64,000 bases of DNA. It comes from Pinus tabuliformis (lineage: Eukaryota; Streptophyta; Pinopsida; Pinales; Pinaceae). Of the stretch, positions 58,503 through 64,000 are shown piece by piece. Every line of letters begins with the position of its first letter. Positions within the stretch are counted from its first letter, which is position 1. Below the pieces are notes generated by a model, which was not told the origin of the DNA, did not search any database, and saw only the letters and a list, made by a program, of their open reading frames with translations. The stretch lies in assembly GCA_031772625.1 (NCBI GenBank), contig CM062810.1, forward strand, positions 454,651,731-454,715,730, read 5' to 3'. The translations under genes were made by a program, and so were the position numbers.

Positions 58503-58832
58503 GAGTGTGGCCATTTTTAAAGAGTAGTGTGCATCTGATGAGTGCCTGTTAGGAAAGAGTTGAGTATTAAAAATGGAAGGTAAGAACCTATGTACGAAGC
58601 ATGTAGAAGCCCTGCTCCCCCCCGCTTTCCAACAAAATTGTTAACGAAATTAGGGTAAACGTTTGAATTTTTGTGTGAATGACTAAAAAAATAGAAATTT
58701 TGAAAAACAAATCTCATGATTTTTCTCAAGTGGTGATGTAAGCACCACCCATTTCACTAACCAATTGATAGGAACATTTGAAGAAGGAGCCTCAAAGAAA
58801 CACATGAAAAGCATCTTCTATTATGGTAAGAA

Positions 58833-59645
58833 ATGGATCACATTTTCACTTTTGAATCTCCTATCAAAGATATAGGAGTGACACAAATGCACATAATTCC
58901 CCCATCTTCTCTACCAAATTTTCATGGTTTAGCAAATGAAGATCCAAATACATTCTTATTTGAGTTCGAAATACTTTGTAGAGGATATGATTATTGTACT
59001 AATGATCAAAGGTTGAAAGTGTTTCCTCTTACTCTAGAAGGAGCGGCTCTCCAATGGTTCATGAGCCTAGGTGGGAACTGCATTCAAACATGGGAGGACA
59101 TGAAGAACATATTCTTGAAAAAGTACGAATACTATTGCAAGACCAATGAAGATATTTTCAATATGATATAAGGGGAAGATGAAAGCTTGGAGAAATATGT
59201 AGATCAATTTCATTACAACCTTCAAAAATCAAAATATAAGCATTTGGAAAAAGAGATCTTAAAAACACTCTTACTCAAAGGAATCAAAGATGAATTTTTA
59301 GAACTCTTAAATCTGATGGGAAATGGTGATGTTTTTCAGTTATCATATGATGATGTTTGTGAATTGTGCATAAGGTATTCAAGAGGAATCTCCAAGGCTG
59401 GTAAGCATACTAGAGATGTTTGTTCTTTTTTTTCCAAATCTGCTACAAGAATAGGAGACATAAGCGCTGAAATCAATGCTTTATTTGAAAATTTTAAAGT
59501 TGATTTTATTAGCTCTCTAAGTTAAAAATTTAATGCTTTGCAGGTTCAAAAAAATCAAGAATTTGCTGAAGTGTTTTTCACTCATGACCGAAAGGAGCAT
59601 ACCATAGATGGTTGTTCTTTTTATATAATTTGGAAGTATCATATC
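58833..59645 (+). pseudogene. gag: Element H gag
   Basis: ATG 58833 (MDHIFTF). The Gag core (I-I-P-P-S-S-L-P-N-F-H-G, then the F-L-F-E-F and W-F-M-S-L landmarks) follows the C and B pattern. Same-frame stops at 59169 (TAA) and 59523 (TAA) break it. Of the zinc knuckle only a degraded H-T-I-D-G-C remains, near 59600. The N-terminus before the core is shorter than in B and C. Confidence 0.85.
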
Positions 59646-60130
59646 AAATAGATGAGGAAGCTGGAACAAAGTCAAAACCATGGAAATCATGGCCTACAAG
59701 TATGGTTCAAAACACTTCTTCTCCATTCTCTTACTTGCATAGTCCATTATAGAATACTAATGTGTTAGGGCAGCCATGTCAATCTGAATATAACCACCAC
59801 CAATCCTGTCTACAAGCTTGGCATGGTTCACCTTATGATTGTATGGTTATTGTCCCTCATCTTGTAGAACAAACACATTCTTCACCAGCTCTTTCACAAC
59901 ATCTTGCTTGCCTATCAAAATCATTCACACAACCCAATCATCTACATCATCAAAATGCTCCATTCCTTACACAATTTCCTGCTCAACTAATTCCACACCC
60001 TCACCACAATAAACCAGTACAACATGCTTACAATGTTGAACTACAAAGTTTACCCACCCTTCCCACCCATTCTATCTCACATGCACCAATGGAGCTAGAC
60101 CAAATGGAACAACACTTCTACACTTTCACA
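59646..60130 (+). pseudogene. Element H gag linker remnant
   Basis: Open from 59762 in another frame. Pro/His/Gln-rich, ending in V-Q-H-A-Y-N-V-E-L-Q, comparable with the gag-protease linker of C before its conserved L-R-S-G motif. The sequence breaks off there, so the deletion or loss of pol begins at about 60130. Confidence 0.5.
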
Positions 60131-60142
60131 TTTTTGCTATTT

Positions 60143-60341
60143 CTTTTCAAAGGAACAACATTTTCGCATTTTTTTGTTCCTCTTAAAGAACAAAATTTTT
60201 CACATGCATTCTTTTTTTGTCCCCTATAGGGAACAACAATTTTTCTTGTGTATTTTTGCTTTTTGGTGTGCATTTTCTTTGTTGTTCCCTACACGGAACA
60301 CCACTTTTTGAGTGTTTTTGTTGTTCCTTCAAAAGAGAAAC
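60143..60341 (+). repeat. GTTCC...GGAAC hairpin array in element H
   Basis: Short inverted repeats: GTTCCTCTTAAAGAAC 60176-60191, GTCCCCTATAGGGAAC 60219-60234, GTTCCCTACACGGAAC 60284-60299 and a looser one 60323-60341, after a half unit near 60143. They are separated by T-rich DNA with ACATTTTCGCATT-like words. Confidence 0.7.
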
Positions 60342-62879
60342 ACTTTGGGAGTATTTTCAAGAGCAACCCTTTCTTCCTCTTGTGGGGTTATTCCTAATTC
60401 GTCTCAACCACATTTTGCCGATTCCCTTTCATGGCATGAAGTACACTACTTTTATGAGGACAAGAATTATGGATTCTATTGAAGCGAGTTAGTATCATTC
60501 ACATTATGATCTTTAACATGACAGCTCCTTGATGATAGATTACTTTCAAAATGGACACAATTATTTATATACCACTTTATTGTATTGTTTTCTGCTATAC
60601 ATGATACTGATTGATCACCTTAATACCATGCTGGTTCCACCCTTCCTGGTTATAATCTTCTCTGTATGTAATACATGAGATTATGGGTATTTTTTTTCTA
60701 TTGACATGTTTAACTTCTTCCACCATCCCTACTCTTAAGGAGTATTGAGTCTCCCTCTTTTTATCATAAAAATGTGTAATAACAACAAAATTTGGTTTGC
60801 AGATGGAGGATAGGGGGTCTCATTATGAGCTAGCCTACCATGTTCATAAGGCTGTAACAAAGTGACATTCCCATTATGGCCACCACACCAGGGTTATGAT
60901 CCATTGGATAGCCAAATTATCCTTGGAACAGGAGGTCTCATCATGAGCCAGCCTGATCACTTTTGTTACATCTCAGTGAATGACAGTGTGGTTATCTGGT
61001 TACCATGGTAGCAAACTGATCTCTTCTATAGAACAACATTGGAACTCTCCATTTATAAGTTGAGGATCCTGGCTCATATGGGTTAAAAAGCAACCCTGTC
61101 GAGGCTATGGATGCCTGCTGGTAGTAGATGCTCTACTTATGGTATTGAAGTTATATCTTATCGTCAATTATTACTATAATACCCTTTTCTTATTTTTTTT
61201 CTTTTTATCGGAGAACGTATTTCCTTATTTTTTTTCCCTATTTTGAACCTTTACGCATGAAAAATTATTTTCTAATCAATCACATCATTTTTCAGCTAGA
61301 ATACCATCAACAAAGCATCTTTTTGGCATATTTCTATCCTTTTTCTTTTTTTCATAACTTATCATCAATAAAAAGTGTCGTATATTTTATTCATAACTAT
61401 CTTTACACACTCTGCTCTCATTATAACCATAACTCTTGCTGTCCTATCAATGATATGTATACTCTACTTCATTTACTGATATATTGTCCATTCTTGTGCC
61501 TTGTCGTCAACATAACACCTTTCATAAGCTTTATGGTCATGGAATCCCTTTTCCAATTGGAGGGAGGAATGTATGCATCATGAGATAACATGCACTCTGC
61601 CATAACTTGTTGATTTGAAAAAATATTAGTATTGCGTGTATACATAAGTTTTTCTGATTGAAATTTTTGCATGCATCTTAATTTGTGCTATTCAAAATTT
61701 ACACTGTGGATTCAAGTACATTGTATGCAAAATAGTGATTTGTTTACAGGAGAACAACAAGTATGGCCATAATTATATTCACAGCATGACCACACTATTG
61801 CAACTAATAGAAGAGACTCAAGCAACTCGCGAACGTGAACAATTCTTCAGACATGATGTGCTTGCCTGGATTCCACCTTTTGCATCAATTTCAACACCAA
61901 CTCTGCCTACATCAGCTTCAACCACTGCCAGTATATACATGTCATTTCAAATTTCTCTTTTTGGAGGTAAAACTTGAGGTAAAATAGCATAATTTTCTGA
62001 TTTATTACAAATTTAGGAGAATTTAATGAAAATCCATTTTGAGCATTATTTATCATCCTTCATTCCACATCTTTACCACTTCCCATTTTTTTGACATATC
62101 ATCTTTCAGTTTGGGGAGTGTTGCTTTCCTTCATTTCTTTCTTATGACCATGTTATTCATATTCTTTATCATCCATTGATATTCTTATTCATTCTCAACA
62201 CCTCCCTTATTCCCTATTGTTTTACACCAAGCATAGAATTCAATAGCTGGTAGCAACCACCTCTATTTGTTTTCTAGCATTGCATCAGGGCATGCTAATT
62301 CTTCACAAAGGGGGAAGAATTGCTATGCATGATGGATGTTTTCTACTTTCTTCCTCATTTAAGGCATACAATTTCATTTTTACACAGTGTAGAAATTGAT
62401 TTCCATAATACTTTTAAAACTATGAACTCAATTCTTGTGATTTCTGGATAACACAGATGTATCATTAAAATACACAAACCCGGAAAATTTCAAGCTATAT
62501 TAGTTTGTAATATTTCGGAAATCATGCACTATCACCTATAGCCATTTTGTTTATATTTCATGATCCATGCATCAAAACAATCTGACTTTTGGATCATAGA
62601 AGCATTAATACAGTAGAAATCTACTTGCATAATTTCAACAAAATTTGGTTTGTAGTTTTGAGAAAATGGTTAATGAAGGTTGCTGTCACTTATATCATAT
62701 TTTGCTGCAACTTCATATGCACATAACTTGAACGTCAATGTAAAAGTTGTTATGCCTTCATCAATATTGCTAAAATTGAATATTCATTAATTCAGGAAGA
62801 ATTCATTTTTTCTATCCCTTTCATGAGCCGAAATGAACAAATTTTTATTGCTTGGTTAACACATGGGTTTTGTCTTTGG
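60342..62879 (+). other. Element H region without recognised genes
   Basis: AT-rich. At 60815 and 60923 two related blocks begin GGTCTCATTATGAGC and GGTCTCATCATGAGC, each an imperfect palindrome (TCATNATGA), about 110 bases apart. An ORF at 61735-61977 contains L-I-E-E-T-Q-A-T-R-E-R-E-Q and might be the tail of an ORF3, but this is weak. Confidence 0.4.
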
Positions 62880-62950
62880 GTTGCATGAAGACATGCAATA
62901 TATTTAGTTTTTGTTACATGAGGACATGCAACATATTGAGTGCGGTGGTA
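62880..62950 (+). other. Two pre-LTR hairpins of element H
   Basis: GTTGCATG (62880-62887) with CATGCAAT (62892-62899) around AAGA, and GTTACATG (62913-62920) with CATGCAAC (62925-62932) around AGGA. The second ends 18 bases before the LTR, exactly as in C. The purine tract is poor (GTGCGGTGGTA). Confidence 0.7.
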
Positions 62951-64000
62951 TGTTGGGCCGTTAATATGCCATTATTATTATCACTTTTGAATGCTTATTC
63001 CACCCATTTCCGTCATTCTTCATCACATCATTTATCATAATTTATCATATAATTCTATTTTACAATGATTTATCCTCTTATGAATGAATATTATTTATTA
63101 TCCTTTATTTCTAATAAATTGATGATTATGCATGATTTTATCAATGATAGTTTTAATAAATTGGTTGTAACATTATTCACCATTTTTAGCCTCCAACATA
63201 ATTTCCAGATTGAAGATTTGATCATTAAAAGTGCCAGCTCATAAATTTGCTAGAATAAGATGTGGCAGTTTTGTGGTTGAGATTCTGAGCAAATGAAAAA
63301 GAATCTGGAAAATCCAGAACATGGGTTTTGTCCAAAATGGACAAAATTAACTTTATCGAAAAAAGGTTTGCCCAAATTCGACTTCTATTGAGAGAAACAC
63401 AGGGTTCATTGAGCACAATTTTTTAGAGTTGCTGTGTGGCCGTTTTCCAAATCTCAGCTACAAAGCCAAATTTGCCTTGCTCTTGTTGAAAGATAGATGG
63501 AAATATATTTTCTTGTTGATCAATTGGTTAGAAGCAAACCGATTTTGTAATAGAAATCATGTTGTAACTATCTTTGTTGTAACTTCTCTCTCATCTCTCT
63601 CTATTTAAATGAAAACAAAGATTAGAGATGGGGATGGAAAAATGAGAGAGAATTGAGGATTTAGAATTGGAAATTCAAGAATGATGATGGGATAGGATAA
63701 AATAGGAGGAAAAGGAGATTGTTGCATTACCATTGTAATTCTCAAAGCTTCAGCAGCTGTAATGATTTCACAGTTTGATGATGAATAAATAAAAGGGTCT
63801 CCGTTCATTCTCCTCATCTGAGGTAGCCCAACAACATCCGCTGGCGGCTAAAGGCCCAGCCTCCGGTGGAGCATGTTGCTTCTGTGTTATATCTTTCCAA
63901 TTTCCGCCATGTGATGCTTTGATTTAATTCCTATTTCTTTGAATCGTATTGTCTTACAGTTTCATGTTTTGCAACAAGTTGTTATAATATTTTATGAAAT
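62951..64000 (+). repeat. 3' LTR of element H (first 1050 bases)
   Basis: Matches 56767 onward to the window edge. Confidence 0.92.

Larger units (their letters stand above)
56767..64000 (+). mobile_element. Element H: pol-less relative of C, 3' end outside window
   Basis: LTR copies start TGTTGGGCC at 56767 and 62951. The 5' LTR ends at 58481, three bases before a tRNA-Asp-type site. The internal region is only 4.47 kb: gag remnant (58833 to about 60130), hairpin array, then non-coding DNA. No protease, RT or integrase is found. Gag, the primer site and the pre-LTR hairpin tie it to C. The first 120 bases of the LTRs differ at about seven places. It is inserted in the Copia fragment, whose other part should follow beyond the window. 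Confidence 0.9.

Noticed and set aside
61257-61583. 108-codon ORF in H
   Set aside because: AT-rich composition, Phe/Ile/His-rich translation and no motif; chance ORF.

Overview
This is a gene-poor stretch of plant nuclear DNA made almost wholly of nested LTR retrotransposons. I see no host gene, rRNA or tRNA. Seed-plant origin is inferred from the Athila/Tat-like Ty3 (gypsy) elements with long LTRs, primer-binding sites matching the plant tRNA-Asp type, a third ORF after pol, and a Copia fragment. I cannot name the species.

Layout, with elements lettered A to H. A (+, 1-6518) is a pol-less element with its 5' end outside the window. It sits inside the 5' LTR of B (+, 6519-18692), a complete Athila-like element with gag-pol and ORF3. 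B ends against a piece (18693-20086) of D. C (+, 20087-33148) is a complete 13 kb element with near-matching 5-bp target duplications (GAAGT/TAAGT). D resumes at 33149 on the minus strand, with remnants of integrase, RT, protease and gag, and its 5' LTR at 39503-41609. D lies in the 3' end of E (+), whose 3' LTR (41874-51718) is split by F (-, 42404-50183). F is complete, has a perfect CACTG duplication and belongs to the same family as A. The inferred nesting is E > D > B > A, E > D > C and E > F.

From 51719 to 56766 the DNA is old and degenerate: an unassigned flank, a minus-strand LTR-like block (52761-53852), a decayed Athila-like 3' end (G) and a broken Copia RT (-). H (+, 56767 to the window end) has a complete 5' LTR, a gag remnant, no pol, and the first 1050 bases of its 3' LTR.

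B and C keep their whole gag-pol in one frame, interrupted almost only by stop codons, many of the kind C-to-T change makes. D also has frameshifts. A and F encode only a Gag/protease-like protein.

The most interesting signals are RNA-like structures no gene call explains. Just after the gag-pol stop of B, C and D there are eight hairpins in all that share one design: an outer stem, four unpaired A on the 5' side, and an inner stem-loop, although the stems differ in sequence. A second hairpin of GTTGC...GCAAC type sits 16-18 bases before the 3' LTR in B, C, E and H. A and F carry an array of hairpins that each end in CTCGTTAAA. H has an array of GTTCC...GGAAC hairpins where its pol should be.
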